A DNA stretch of 15,270 nt, taken from Acholeplasmatales bacterium DTU056. GTDB taxonomy: Bacteria; Bacillota_I; Bacilli_A; ML615J-28; CAG-698. This document shows, one piece after another, positions 4,701-14,135 of the stretch. The stretch lies in the NCBI GenBank assembly GCA_001512985.1, contig LFRX01000003.1:23859-39128 (forward strand). Direction: 5' to 3'. Positions within the stretch are counted from its first letter, which is position 1. Each line of letters opens with the position of its first letter. The notes under the pieces were generated by a model that ran no database searches, had not been told where the DNA came from, and was given only the letters and a program-made list of their open reading frames with translations. A program made the position numbers and the translations under genes.

Positions 4701-7016
4701 CTAGTTTTCTAAGAAATCATAAGGTGAAATTTTTTCCATTAAATCATCGTCATCATCTAATTGATAAATTTTTTCCGTACTGATTGGATGCTCACCGGAG
4801 AAGTACTTTTTAATACGTTGAATTAATTTTGACTTACGTTGTTCTTCAATATTGGTGATTCCTACTCGCAAAGCATCTAGATTACCTAACATAATTAAAT
4901 ATTTTTTAGCACGAGTAACTCCAGTATAAATAAGTTTTCTTTTTAGCATAATATAGTACTTAAAAGAAAATGGCATTATTACTAAATCAAATTCGCTTCC
5001 CTGTGATTTATGAATTGAAATAGCATATGCTAATGATAAATCTTCAAGTTCAGAGATATCATAATATACAGGACCGAAATCAAACATAACTTCTAATCCA
5101 CGGTATTTACCATCATTATAATCAAGACTAATAATATAACCAATGTCTCCATTCATTACTTGTTTTTCACTGCGATTGACAAGTTGAATTACTTTATCAT
5201 TAACTCTAAATTTACGTCCTAAGTGTGAAATTTCAAAATCGCCAACTAAAGGATTTAGTTCATTTTGTAAGTAAGCATTAATTGCATCAATTCCTATTTC
5301 ACCTTTATATAATGGAACTAAAACTTGTATGTCACGAATTAAATCTAATCCGACATTTAGTCCTTGTTTAATAACTGTTGCGATATTAGTTATTATTTTT
5401 TGATCGTTTACAATAATAAAATTACGATCCTCTTGTTTTTCTAAAATATTTTTTGGAATCATTCCTTGATTAATGGCATGAGCTAAATGGACTATACTTG
5501 AATTCTCAGCTTGACGATGAATTGTATCTAATGTTATTGTGGTAATTTCTTTTGAATTTATTAAATCAAGCAATACTTGCCCTGGACCAATTGATGGTAA
5601 TTGATTTGCATCACCGACAAAAATAACTTTTGTTCCTAATAAAAGAGCTGAGAACAAACGACTAGCAAGCAAAATATCAATCATCGAACTCTCATCAACA
5701 ATCACGATTTTTGCATCAACAGGAAAATCTGGTCCATGGCGAAATCTTCCTGAACGATCATAACCTAAAAACTTATGAATGGTCATAGCCTGATAATTTG
5801 TTACTTCTTGTAATCTTTTTGCGGCACGTCCAGTCGGAGCAAGTAATGCGATATTATTACGATATTTTTGACTCTTATCTAGAACAAATATTGTCTCAAT
5901 AATAGCTTTTATTACTGTGCTTTTACCTGTACCTGGTCCGCCAGTAATAATTGAAATATTTTCCCGTAATGCAGTTAAGATTGCTTTAATTTGATTTGGA
6001 CTATAAGTGATCGGTGATTCTTCTTGAACTTTTTTAAATGCGGAATTAATGGATTCTTCATTAAAATCTGGATTTAAATCAGCACTTAATAATTGATATA
6101 CTTTTTCTGAAAATGTCTTTTCCGCATAATAAGCATATTTATCATAAATATGTTTATCTTCATCAATAATTATTTGTTTATTTTTTGATAATATTTCTAT
6201 ATTTTCTAAAAATAATTCATAGGTTAAAATGTCTTCGTCTTTATTTACTAAATTACATAACTTTGAATATAATTCTTCTTTTTCTAAATAAGTATTCCCA
6301 TTAGCATAAGTAAACATACGTAAATAATAAACAATTAATGCTTGAATCCGAATAGGACTGTTTTTGGAAATTCCAATTTTTAAAGCAATTTGATCAGCAC
6401 GCAAAAAACCAATTCCCTCAACTAAATCAATTAATTGATATGGATTTTCACGAATAATTTGTAAAGTTTTTTCTTTTAAAATTTTAATAATTTTTATACT
6501 CATATTCATTGTTAAACCAAAGTTTAACAATTCCATTAATGCTTGATTTGTTTGATATGTATCTCTTAAGACTTGATATATCGTTTCTTTTTGTTGTTCT
6601 TTTAATCCATCAATATTATGTAAAACTTCCTTGTTATCAATAATTTGTTGTAAACAATTCGGCCCAAGTGTCTCATAGATTTTAGTGGCAGTTTTTTTAC
6701 CAATTCCTTTAAATAAATCGCTTGCTAAAAACGAAATGATACTATTTTTTGATGATTGAATTTGATGAGAATAGGATTTGGCTTTGAATTGAATACCATA
6801 ATTAGTATTCACAAAATCCCCATAGAAAATGTATTCTTCCCCTTCAATTGGGATTCGCGAAAAATTGGAAGTTACTACTAAATTATTAGAAACTAGAATT
6901 GATTGGAATTTGGCCATTTCCGGATCATGATAATCCAGTTTAATCCGAATTACGCCAAACCCATTTTCTTCGTTATAATATGTAACTTTATTCACAATCC
7001 CATATATCTTCTTCAT
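4701..7016 (-). CDS. recD2: RecD2-type 5'-3' DNA helicase
   Basis: A 771-residue superfamily 1B helicase of the RecD2 (RecD-like, RecBC-independent) type, which works in replication-fork maintenance and DNA repair. An N-terminal OB-like region (about 1-90) is followed by helix-hairpin-helix elements (FKGIGKKTATKIYETLG, about 102-118, and VEGIGFLRADQIALKIGI, about 200-217). The motor has Walker A GGPGTGKST (about 357-365), the adenine-contacting APTGRAAKRL, Walker B VDESSMID (about 440), GDANQLPSIGPG, the late SH3-like/UvrD_C2 motif AISIHKSQGSEFD (about 667) and TGVTRAKK (about 700). The length is usual. The start is ATG 7016, four nt after the mnmA stop, with AGAAGG inside the mnmA end as SD. 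B. subtilis recD2 (yrrC) also neighbours mnmA, with one TPR gene between them that is absent here. Confidence 0.95.
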   Translation of the reverse strand: MKKIYGIVNKVTYYNEENGFGVIRIKLDYHDPEMAKFQSILVSNNLVVTSNFSRIPIEGEEYIFYGDFVNTNYGIQFKAKSYSHQIQSSKNSIISFLASDLFKGIGKKTATKIYETLGPNCLQQIIDNKEVLHNIDGLKEQQKETIYQVLRDTYQTNQALMELLNFGLTMNMSIKIIKILKEKTLQIIRENPYQLIDLVEGIGFLRADQIALKIGISKNSPIRIQALIVYYLRMFTYANGNTYLEKEELYSKLCNLVNKDEDILTYELFLENIEILSKNKQIIIDEDKHIYDKYAYYAEKTFSEKVYQLLSADLNPDFNEESINSAFKKVQEESPITYSPNQIKAILTALRENISIITGGPGTGKSTVIKAIIETIFVLDKSQKYRNNIALLAPTGRAAKRLQEVTNYQAMTIHKFLGYDRSGRFRHGPDFPVDAKIVIVDESSMIDILLASRLFSALLLGTKVIFVGDANQLPSIGPGQVLLDLINSKEITTITLDTIHRQAENSSIVHLAHAINQGMIPKNILEKQEDRNFIIVNDQKIITNIATVIKQGLNVGLDLIRDIQVLVPLYKGEIGIDAINAYLQNELNPLVGDFEISHLGRKFRVNDKVIQLVNRSEKQVMNGDIGYIISLDYNDGKYRGLEVMFDFGPVYYDISELEDLSLAYAISIHKSQGSEFDLVIMPFSFKYYIMLKRKLIYTGVTRAKKYLIMLGNLDALRVGITNIEEQRKSKLIQRIKKYFSGEHPISTEKIYQLDDDDDLMEKISPYDFLEN

Positions 7017-7020
7017 CTAT

Positions 7021-8136
7021 CTAATACCTTCTCTTTTCATCATTCATAAATACTTGATCGATTGTTCCTCCACCTAGCAATACATCACCGTCATAAAACA
7101 CTGCGGCTTGTCCGGGAGTAACGGCTTTGATGGTTTGTGGATAAAAGACTTCTAAGGTATTTTGATTTAACCATTGAATTGTTACTGGATTATCTTTTTG
7201 ACGATATCTAAATTTTGCAAAACAATCTAATTTATCGTTAAATTGTGGCCCTATCCAATTAACATCGGTAACAATACAACGATTGCTATATAAATGCGGA
7301 TGCATTTCTCCTTGTCCAACTAGTAATACATTTCGGCTCGGATCTTTACCAATAACAAACCATGGTTCTCCTTCTCCACCAATTCCAAGGCCTTTTCGTT
7401 GTCCAATTGTATAATACATGATGCCTTCATGACGACCAACAACTCGTCCATCTAAAGTCTCTATATTACCTGGATTAGCTTGAATATAATTTTTTAAAAA
7501 CTCTCTAAAATTTCTTTCTCCAATAAAACAAATTCCTGTTGAATCTTTCTTATCCGCAACCGACAAATTATATTCATGTGCAATTTGACGAACTTCTTCT
7601 TTTGTTAATTCTCCAAGTGGAAATAATGATTTATGAAGTTGGTCTTTACTTAATTGACAAAGGAAATAACTTTGGTCTTTATTTTTGTCAATTCCTTTTA
7701 ATAATTGAACATCGCCATTATGTTTTACACGGGCATAATGCCCCATAGCAATATAGTCAGCCCCCATTTTCAAGGCTTCTTCTAAAAAAGCTTTAAATTT
7801 AATTTCTTTATTGCATAAAATGTCCGGATTTGGGGTACGATTACGACGATGCTCTTCTAAAAAGTAGGTAAATACTTTATCCCAATATTCACTTACAAAA
7901 TCTATTCGGTGAAGTTTAATGCCTAAAGTATTTGCTGCGTTTACCGCATCCATATAATCTTTTTCTTGCGGGCATACTTCATTTAAATCGTTTGGATTAC
8001 CTAAAATATCATTATTTAGAGTTGAATCCCAGTTACGCATAAAAATCGCTTCAACATCATATCCTTGTTCTAATAATTTAATTACGGCAACCGCTGAATC
8101 GACGCCCCCGCTTAATCCTACTATAACTTTAGCCAT
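7021..8136 (-). CDS. mnmA: tRNA-specific 2-thiouridylase MnmA
   Basis: A 371-residue enzyme that adds sulfur to uridine 34 in the wobble position of tRNAs for Lys, Glu and Gln, using ATP and a persulfide donor. The N-terminal PP-loop motif GLSGGVDS is at residues 6-13. The two expected catalytic cysteines are present, in NPDILCNKEIKF (about residue 107) and STGICFIGERNF (about 202). The C-terminal beta-barrel region contains the YTIGQRKGLGI and TPGQAAVFYDGD family motifs. The start is ATG 8136 (MAKVIVGLSGG), because AGAGGTGA lies five nt upstream. The GTG nine nt earlier falls within that SD. Five nt separate it from the uvrB stop and four nt from recD2, which indicates one transcript. No cysteine desulfurase gene is next to it, unlike Bacillus. 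All its Trp codons are TGG, which supports the standard code. Confidence 0.96.
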   Translation of the reverse strand: MAKVIVGLSGGVDSAVAVIKLLEQGYDVEAIFMRNWDSTLNNDILGNPNDLNEVCPQEKDYMDAVNAANTLGIKLHRIDFVSEYWDKVFTYFLEEHRRNRTPNPDILCNKEIKFKAFLEEALKMGADYIAMGHYARVKHNGDVQLLKGIDKNKDQSYFLCQLSKDQLHKSLFPLGELTKEEVRQIAHEYNLSVADKKDSTGICFIGERNFREFLKNYIQANPGNIETLDGRVVGRHEGIMYYTIGQRKGLGIGGEGEPWFVIGKDPSRNVLLVGQGEMHPHLYSNRCIVTDVNWIGPQFNDKLDCFAKFRYRQKDNPVTIQWLNQNTLEVFYPQTIKAVTPGQAAVFYDGDVLLGGGTIDQVFMNDEKRRY

Positions 8137-8141
8137 TATCT

Positions 8142-10127
8142 TCACCTCTTTTCTAACTCGACTTTTAATTCAAAAATAATATCACGTAATATCATAGCTT
8201 CTTCAAAATCATAACGATTTGATGCTTCTTTCATTTCTTTTTCTAGTTTAGCAATTAACTCTTTTTTCTCAATTACACTTAATTTATTAAAAAAGTCTAA
8301 ATCGACCTTATCAAATTGTTCTTTAACTTCTTTAGTAATTACAATACTGTCTTTAATTTCTTTATAAACTGTTTTCGGAATAATATTATGTTTTAGATTG
8401 TGCTGATGTTGAATTTCGCGGCGACGATATGTTTCAGAAATTGCCCGTTCCATCGAACTTGTTACTGTATTTGCATATAAAATTACTTTTCCATTGGCAT
8501 TTCGGGCTGCACGTCCAATTATTTGGATTAAACTTGTTTCACTTCGTAAAAATCCTTCTTTATCGGCATCTAAAATACAAATCAATGAAACTTCTGGAAT
8601 ATCAATTCCTTCGCGTAAAAGATTGATTCCTACTAAACAATCATATACTCCAAGTCGTAATTCTCTAATTATTTCCATTCGTTCTAAGGATTTAATTTCA
8701 CTATGTAAATAAGCAACTTTAATATCTAGGCTTTTTAAATACTCCGTTAAATCCTCACTCATTTTTTTCGTTAAAGTAAGAATCAATGTTCGTTCATTTT
8801 GTTTTGCTCGTTCAGTTACTTCTTTAACAATATCATCTATTTGTCCTTCAGTTGGTCTTACTTCTACTATTGGATCTAATAATCCCGTTGGGCGAATGAT
8901 TTGTTCAACAATTTCATAACTGCGTTCTCTTTCAAATTCGCCAGGTGTAGCACTGACATATATAACTTGATCAATTTTTTCATAGAACTCTTCAAATGTT
9001 AATGGCCGATTGTCTAATGCGGATGGGAGACGAAAACCATATTCAACTAAACTTAGTTTACGGGATCTATCCCCATTATACATTCCGCGAACTTGCGGAA
9101 GGGTGACATGAGACTCATCGATAATCAACAAATAATCTCCTTTGAAAAAATCCAATAGAGTATATGGAGTTTCTCCTTCTTCACGCAAACTTAAATGGCG
9201 TGAATAGTTTTCAATCCCACTACATGTTCCAATCTCACGCAACATTTCTAAATCATATTTAGTTCGTTGTTCTATTCGTTGGGCTTCTAAAAATTTATTT
9301 TGGCTTTTAAAATATGCAATTTGTTCTTCTAACTCTTGTTCAATGCGACGAATAGCTTCTTGTAATTTATCACCTGAAACATTAAATAATGAACCAGGAT
9401 AAATAGTTACAATAGATTTTTCTGCTATAACTCGTCCAGTTATTATATCTATTTCGCGAATGCGTTCAATTTCATTATCAAAAAATTCAATTCGAATGGC
9501 ATTGGTTTTTTCATATGTTGGAATTATTTCAATCGATTCGCCTCGGACTCTAAATGTTCCTCGTTTAAACTCATAATCATTTCGAACATAATTCATTAAA
9601 ACTAATTTTTCTAAGATTTCTTTTTGTTCAATTACTTGTCCTTCTTTTAAAACCAACATCCCTTTTAAATAATCATCTGGATCTCCAATACCATAAATAC
9701 ATGAAACACTACTTACTACTATGACATCATCATGACTTAATAACGAACTAACTGCACTATGACGCATTTGGTCAATATCATCATTGATACTTGAGTCCTT
9801 TTCGATATATAAGTCTTTACTTGGAACATAGGCTTCTGGTTGATAGTAATCATAATACGAAATAAAATATTCTACTTTATTTTCAGGAAAGAATGATTTT
9901 AGCTCACTATATAATTGACCAGCTAAAGTCTTATTATGAGCCAATACAAGTGTTTTTTTACCGACTTGTTGAATGACGTTGGAAATCGTAAAAGTTTTTC
10001 CGGTTCCAGTTGCTCCTAAAAGAGTTTGTTCTCTAACACCGTTTTTTATATTTCGGACTAATTTTTCAATCGCTTGCGGTTGATCCCCAGTCGGTTTAAA
10101 ATCGCTTTTTAGTTTAAAAACACTCAT
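8142..10127 (-). CDS. uvrB: Excinuclease ABC subunit B (UvrB)
   Basis: A 661-residue UvrB, the damage-verifying helicase-like subunit of nucleotide excision repair, which receives DNA from UvrA and recruits UvrC. Walker A LGATGTGKT is at about 37-45. The beta-hairpin that probes the strands is YYDYYQPEAYVPSKDLYIEK (about 91-110), with DESHVTLPQ at about 337, YVSATPGEFE at about 392, GINLLREGIDIPE at about 505 and QIIGRAARN at about 535. The C-terminal UVR coiled-coil domain is complete (about 622-661). The start is ATG 10127 with AGGAG eight nt upstream. The stop is TGA, which overlaps the SD of mnmA. uvrA, usually the next gene in Bacillus, is not here and must lie elsewhere. The gene sits in the walJ-rlmH-uvrB-mnmA-recD2 operon, 13 nt after rlmH. 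Confidence 0.97.
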   Translation of the reverse strand: MSVFKLKSDFKPTGDQPQAIEKLVRNIKNGVREQTLLGATGTGKTFTISNVIQQVGKKTLVLAHNKTLAGQLYSELKSFFPENKVEYFISYYDYYQPEAYVPSKDLYIEKDSSINDDIDQMRHSAVSSLLSHDDVIVVSSVSCIYGIGDPDDYLKGMLVLKEGQVIEQKEILEKLVLMNYVRNDYEFKRGTFRVRGESIEIIPTYEKTNAIRIEFFDNEIERIREIDIITGRVIAEKSIVTIYPGSLFNVSGDKLQEAIRRIEQELEEQIAYFKSQNKFLEAQRIEQRTKYDLEMLREIGTCSGIENYSRHLSLREEGETPYTLLDFFKGDYLLIIDESHVTLPQVRGMYNGDRSRKLSLVEYGFRLPSALDNRPLTFEEFYEKIDQVIYVSATPGEFERERSYEIVEQIIRPTGLLDPIVEVRPTEGQIDDIVKEVTERAKQNERTLILTLTKKMSEDLTEYLKSLDIKVAYLHSEIKSLERMEIIRELRLGVYDCLVGINLLREGIDIPEVSLICILDADKEGFLRSETSLIQIIGRAARNANGKVILYANTVTSSMERAISETYRRREIQHQHNLKHNIIPKTVYKEIKDSIVITKEVKEQFDKVDLDFFNKLSVIEKKELIAKLEKEMKEASNRYDFEEAMILRDIIFELKVELEKR

Positions 10128-10140
10128 TAATTTCGCTCCT

Positions 10141-10599
10141 TTATTTGTGATATTTCGTATTATGAATAATCATAAAACTGCGATATAGTTGTTCTAAAAA
10201 TATCAATCGAACTAATTGATGTGGATATGTGTTTTTCCCTAATGATAAGGCAAAGTTGCTTCTTTTTTTTATATTTTCACCTAGTCCATATGATCCACCA
10301 ATTACAAATACGATATCACTATTATGATAAGTAAGCAATGAATTTAAATGTTTAGATAATTCTTCACTACTTAGATTATTCCCTTCAATTTCTAAGGTAA
10401 TAACATAATCGTTATTTTTTATTTTACTTAAAATTAATTTTTCCTCTTCAATAATATTCTTACTTATATCATTAGTTGTAATTTCTTTTATTTCAGTAAT
10501 TTGAATATCGTAAAATGGTTTTAGCCGTTTTAAATATTCATTAATTCCTTCTTGTAAATACCTTTCTTTAATTTTCCCAACACAAATAATATTAATCAT
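10141..10599 (-). CDS. rlmH: 23S rRNA pseudouridine-1915 N3-methyltransferase RlmH
   Basis: A 152-residue SPOUT-family methyltransferase that methylates pseudouridine 1915 in helix 69 of 23S rRNA on assembled 70S ribosomes, using S-adenosylmethionine. The start IICVGKIKERYLQEGINEYL, the cofactor-knot motif FVIGGSYGLGENI (about residues 99-111) and the end EQLYRSFMIIHNTKYHK match the family. The C-terminal YHK tail takes part in catalysis in known members. Length is close to the usual 155-160. The start is ATG 10599 with GGAG seven nt upstream, inside the end of walJ. walJ and rlmH are also near neighbours in Bacillus and other Firmicutes, but the HtrC-type protease gene found between them there is missing. 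Confidence 0.96.
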   Translation of the reverse strand: MINIICVGKIKERYLQEGINEYLKRLKPFYDIQITEIKEITTNDISKNIIEEEKLILSKIKNNDYVITLEIEGNNLSSEELSKHLNSLLTYHNSDIVFVIGGSYGLGENIKKRSNFALSLGKNTYPHQLVRLIFLEQLYRSFMIIHNTKYHK

Positions 10600-10603
10600 A
10601 TCA

Positions 10604-11383
10604 TTACTCCAATATTATCAAATCTAATGGTTCATATTGTTTAGCTACAAGAATCTTTGTGTTTTTTGGTAAAGCAACCATAGAAAATAATGTTTGTAAA
10701 GCTATTTCTTCGGTATTTACCTCTTCACTTAAATGAGCTAAAACCACATATTGATTTTTAGAATTGATCACTGCTTTAATTATTTGGGAACAAATACGAT
10801 TAGACATATGACCTGAAGATGATAAAATTCGTCGTTTTAATTCGATTGGTCGATTACTTTCATGTAACATTTCAATATCATGGTTGCTTTCAATAATAAA
10901 AGCATCAGATTTACTTAATAATTCAAAATATTTTAATGGAACAAAACCAGTATCTACCACGTAAGTTAATTTGTGAGTTGGACTGACAAAATGAAAACCA
11001 AAACAATTAGCACTATCATGTGATAATAATAATGGTATTATTTCAATATCATTGATTGTAATACTTTGATCAGCTTCTAAAAAACGAACTTTATGACCGT
11101 TTAATTTTTCTAAAATTTGACCATTCATTTTAATCAAACTTTTCTTATTAATATATAATGTTGCTTGTGTTCTTTTCAAAAAAGTTGGTAAATATGCCAC
11201 GTGGTCATAATGTTCATGTGTAATAAATATGGCCTGGATTTCATCAAAATCAATATTTTTGCTTTGAGCTCTTCTCTTAGCCTCTTGATATGAAATCCCC
11301 GCATCAATTAAAATCTTAGTATTATTTGTTTCAATATATGTTAAGTTTCCTTTACTTCCACTTGCTAATACACAAAACTTCAT
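10604..11383 (-). CDS. walJ: Metallo-beta-lactamase-fold hydrolase, WalJ/YycJ family
   Basis: A 259-residue cytoplasmic protein of the YycJ/WalJ branch of metallo-beta-lactamase fold enzymes. The start MKFCVLASGSKGNLTYIE is the family signature. The metal site THEHYDH is at residues 55-61, with further conserved parts LLSHDSANCFGF, DTGF, ESNHD (about 165-169), SSGHMSN and VVLAHLSEE. Family members are linked to the WalRK cell-wall regulon in Bacillus and have been reported to have 5'-to-3' exonuclease activity. The true substrate in this organism is not shown by the sequence. The start at ATG 11383 has GAGG seven nt upstream. It is the first gene after a near-consensus promoter and so probably leads the six-gene operon down to 4489. 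The walRKHI genes that normally precede it are absent; the upstream neighbour is a foldase gene instead. Confidence 0.92.
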   Translation of the reverse strand: MKFCVLASGSKGNLTYIETNNTKILIDAGISYQEAKRRAQSKNIDFDEIQAIFITHEHYDHVAYLPTFLKRTQATLYINKKSLIKMNGQILEKLNGHKVRFLEADQSITINDIEIIPLLLSHDSANCFGFHFVSPTHKLTYVVDTGFVPLKYFELLSKSDAFIIESNHDIEMLHESNRPIELKRRILSSSGHMSNRICSQIIKAVINSKNQYVVLAHLSEEVNTEEIALQTLFSMVALPKNTKILVAKQYEPLDLIILE

Positions 11384-11414
11384 GTTCCTACCTCGTTTGG
11401 TGTTTTATCCCTTA

Positions 11415-11443
11415 ATTATACATTATTATGCTGTTTTTTTCAA
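11415..11443 (-). promoter_or_regulatory. Sigma-A promoter of the walJ operon
   Basis: On the minus strand, TTGAAA (11443-11438) is followed by 17 nt and then TATAAT (11420-11415). The predicted start is near 11408, which gives a leader of about 25 nt containing the walJ SD. Confidence 0.85.
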
Positions 11444-11464
11444 CTAATCATCACTACGCAAAAC

Positions 11465-11503
11465 AAAGATAATTAAAGAGGTGGTAGATTAACTCTACCA
11501 CCT
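11465..11503 (-). terminator. Terminator of the PrsA-like foldase gene
   Basis: A 10-bp stem, AGGTGGTAGA (11479-11488) with TCTACCACCT (11494-11503) around a 5-nt loop, starts 6 nt after the stop. On the minus strand the tail is T-rich but interrupted (CTTTAATTATCTTTGTTTT), so termination may be partial. Confidence 0.75.
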
Positions 11504-11508
11504 AACTA

Positions 11509-14106
11509 CTAATTATCACTTTCTAATTTGTAAGTTAATGAACGTTGAGATGACTCATATTTTTTATTTAGATAGTATACTAAACTAGCGCGGTATTCTT
11601 CATTTGCGAAAGTAGTATTAGTAGATTCAACGATATTCTTAATTGCTTCAATTAAGAACATATCTGCATAGTTAGCAGGCATTTGACCGCTATCACTAGT
11701 AGTTCCTTTAAATTCATTATAGATTGGCATGAAATATGTCGCAATGGCGTTTTTAACGTCCTCTGATAAAGCTTTATATTGTTCTTGAATTTGTTTTTCT
11801 TCTTCTTTAGAAATTCCTTTAACACCTTCAGTAGCTTTAATGTAGATTAATACTTGCTCTTTAGTTGGAAGCTTTTTATTTTCTTTATCCGCATATTTAT
11901 AATCTACAGTGTTTGTTGCTACAAAGATGTGGAAGCCAAATTCTGTTTGAATGTATGGTTTATCAGAATTATCATACATTCTTGCTTTACCATCGCCATG
12001 ATGACCTTCTTCATCATTTAATTCCCACATATATCTTACCGCTTCTTCAAATGGTTTAACCATTTGTCCTGGAGTAATTGTTCCTAAATCTTCATATTTT
12101 AGAACAAATCCAGCTGATTTAAATTTTGAATAACGGTAATCAACTTCTGGATATAATGCATCAGGATCGTCTAATGGTCTAGCTTGTGGAGAGTCAACAT
12201 CATATCCAGCCACAAGACGTGGTGAACGGTTGAAGTCATCTTGAATTCTAGACATTATTGTTGCATATGTTTTGCTTCCAGTAACTTCTTTTTTCAATGT
12301 TTGTTTAATTAATTCAGTTAATTCTTTAGCAAGATTGATTTGATATTCTGTCCATTCTTCTGGATCAACAATATTACCTTCATCATCTTGGATGTGGATT
12401 AATAAGTGAATACCACGGACCTCAAAGAATTCTTCATATTTTTTGTTCATTAATTCTTCATATTTGTCCCAGTTTTTCTCAACATCTGCAAATCCTTTTC
12501 TAAAGTCAGCTAAAATATCACGATAGAATAGTAAATATTTTAGTTCGTCAATTGTTTGAACATTATATGAACTAATCAAGAATTCTTCCATTGTAATATA
12601 TGATGCATATTGTGCATATTCTTGCTTAATGCGTGTTTTAAATTCCGCAAACTCATCATTATATTTTGTGCGAGCTTCTTTAGTTAACAACTTGTCTGTT
12701 TTTGGATCAAAGAAATCATTGTATTCAGTTAAATGTAATACATAATAATATAATATACGATCGCTAAAGTATGATACACCATATAATTTAACTAATTCTT
12801 CATATAACATATCTGCTGTAATTTCAAGTCCATCGACTTTAGCTACGATAGTTTTATGAGTTTTTTTAGTTTGTTTATAATCACTAACTTGTAATGAATA
12901 ATTTAGTGAAATAAATGGATCATAAATGACTAAATTATTAGCTTTACGTAATTTAGCAATTTCTTTATTAATACGATCGTTTGTTGTTTTATTGTCAATA
13001 AATTTATTCGTAATTTCTTCCCTTATTGTTAAACCATTTTCTAATACTGTATCAAGTTCATTTTTAGCAGCATTAGCAATTTTTAATACTAAATAATATT
13101 TTCCAGAATACATTCTATCAAATTGATATGTATAGAACTTCGCATTTTCTAAATCTTCTGCATCTTGCACACCCACTAAATCATCATATAATAATGTGGC
13201 AAGACCTAATTCATCAATTTGTTTTTGAGTATATACTAATTTTGAATCATGATCGAAATTGTTATGATTGAAAACAATTTTACCATCAACGATATTATAA
13301 TGAACGCCCTCTTGTAAAACTAATTGATTAGTTGGGTAAGTTGGTACTTTATAAGCATAAGCAGAGTTATATAAGTCAATAAATGCCTTTTTAATTTCTT
13401 CAATAGTTAAAGGATCACCATATGCATCTTCTACAACTTTCACCCATTTTTTCTTATCTTGACTTTGCTTAATACCTAATTGACGTAAAGCAATTTCTAC
13501 TTCATTTTGAGTTGTATACGGAACAACGATAGCGGCGATATCTTCTTTATAATTATTTTTTAATTGAGTTTTGTAATCACTTTCTGGGAAGTAATTTTCT
13601 TCGCGATCTTCATCCGCATCATGTTCTTCTTGGTCTTTACGAATCATATCTTTTGTATATTCTTTTTTAGCTAGTTCTAATTTTAGCATTTCAAAGACTT
13701 CAGCTTGTCCTTTTAAGCCAGTATCAAAATAAATCTCGTCAAACAATTCTTCAAGCTTGTCTTCTTCAGCTTCATCAAGATCTAATCCATATTTATCTTT
13801 AAATGCTTTTTTTAATTGTTCTTCAGTAATTGCATCAATATAATTTTTACCATTGGCATTTTTTAATAAATGACGGTCAATTAAATCTAATGTTGTTGAA
13901 TAGCCGTATCTAACTTTTAAAATATTATATGCATCTTTGTTTTTTATTACTAAATCTTCATATGTTAAAAATGCTTCGTCAGGATTTGAAATTTTTGGGG
14001 CAGTTTTTTTCTTAGAAGTTAGAGTTAAAGTTAAAGCAATCCCAATAATTAATATTAAAGCAATTATTAAGGGAAGAGTACGCTTCATTATTGATGAACT
14101 GTTCAT
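11509..14106 (-). CDS. Large membrane-anchored PrsA/SurA-like peptidyl-prolyl isomerase (foldase)
   Basis: An 865-residue protein with a Lys/Arg N-terminus and one hydrophobic segment (about 8-30), then a long extracytoplasmic part rich in Asp, Glu and Lys. There is no lipobox Cys, so unlike Bacillus PrsA it looks like a membrane-anchored, not lipid-modified, protein. Two SurA_N-like chaperone segments are visible: GYSTTLDLIDRHLL (about 67-80) and VDGLEITADMLYEELVKLYG (about 422). A parvulin-type isomerase domain at about 560-730 shows GIHLLIHIQDD, GQMVKPFEEAVRYMW and TEFGFHIFVAT, with extra loops that nearly double its usual 90 residues. Residues about 190-375 (DIAAIVVPYTTQNEVEIALR...) may be a second, degenerate copy. 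The family is about 280-350 residues in most Firmicutes, so this is unusually large. The start is ATG 14106, with AAGGAG eight nt upstream; a GTG at 14115 lies inside the SD. B. subtilis prsA also lies near yhaM. Activity is inferred. Confidence 0.75.
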   Translation of the reverse strand: MNSSSIMKRTLPLIIALILIIGIALTLTLTSKKKTAPKISNPDEAFLTYEDLVIKNKDAYNILKVRYGYSTTLDLIDRHLLKNANGKNYIDAITEEQLKKAFKDKYGLDLDEAEEDKLEELFDEIYFDTGLKGQAEVFEMLKLELAKKEYTKDMIRKDQEEHDADEDREENYFPESDYKTQLKNNYKEDIAAIVVPYTTQNEVEIALRQLGIKQSQDKKKWVKVVEDAYGDPLTIEEIKKAFIDLYNSAYAYKVPTYPTNQLVLQEGVHYNIVDGKIVFNHNNFDHDSKLVYTQKQIDELGLATLLYDDLVGVQDAEDLENAKFYTYQFDRMYSGKYYLVLKIANAAKNELDTVLENGLTIREEITNKFIDNKTTNDRINKEIAKLRKANNLVIYDPFISLNYSLQVSDYKQTKKTHKTIVAKVDGLEITADMLYEELVKLYGVSYFSDRILYYYVLHLTEYNDFFDPKTDKLLTKEARTKYNDEFAEFKTRIKQEYAQYASYITMEEFLISSYNVQTIDELKYLLFYRDILADFRKGFADVEKNWDKYEELMNKKYEEFFEVRGIHLLIHIQDDEGNIVDPEEWTEYQINLAKELTELIKQTLKKEVTGSKTYATIMSRIQDDFNRSPRLVAGYDVDSPQARPLDDPDALYPEVDYRYSKFKSAGFVLKYEDLGTITPGQMVKPFEEAVRYMWELNDEEGHHGDGKARMYDNSDKPYIQTEFGFHIFVATNTVDYKYADKENKKLPTKEQVLIYIKATEGVKGISKEEEKQIQEQYKALSEDVKNAIATYFMPIYNEFKGTTSDSGQMPANYADMFLIEAIKNIVESTNTTFANEEYRASLVYYLNKKYESSQRSLTYKLESDN

Positions 14107-14135
14107 ATTTTTCACTCCTTAATTGTTATCTGCTA

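Noticed and set aside
4642..4701. Extended 70-residue version of the small membrane protein
   Set aside because: It starts on the recD2 stop without an SD. The internal ATG 4641 has GAGGTG at the right distance.
8142..8144. Possible code-4 (TGA = Trp) genome, given the AT richness and mollicute-like feel
   Set aside because: Trp residues are encoded by TGG throughout (for example five in mnmA), and no gene is interrupted by in-frame TGA. The uvrB TGA alone is not decisive because a TAA follows two codons later.
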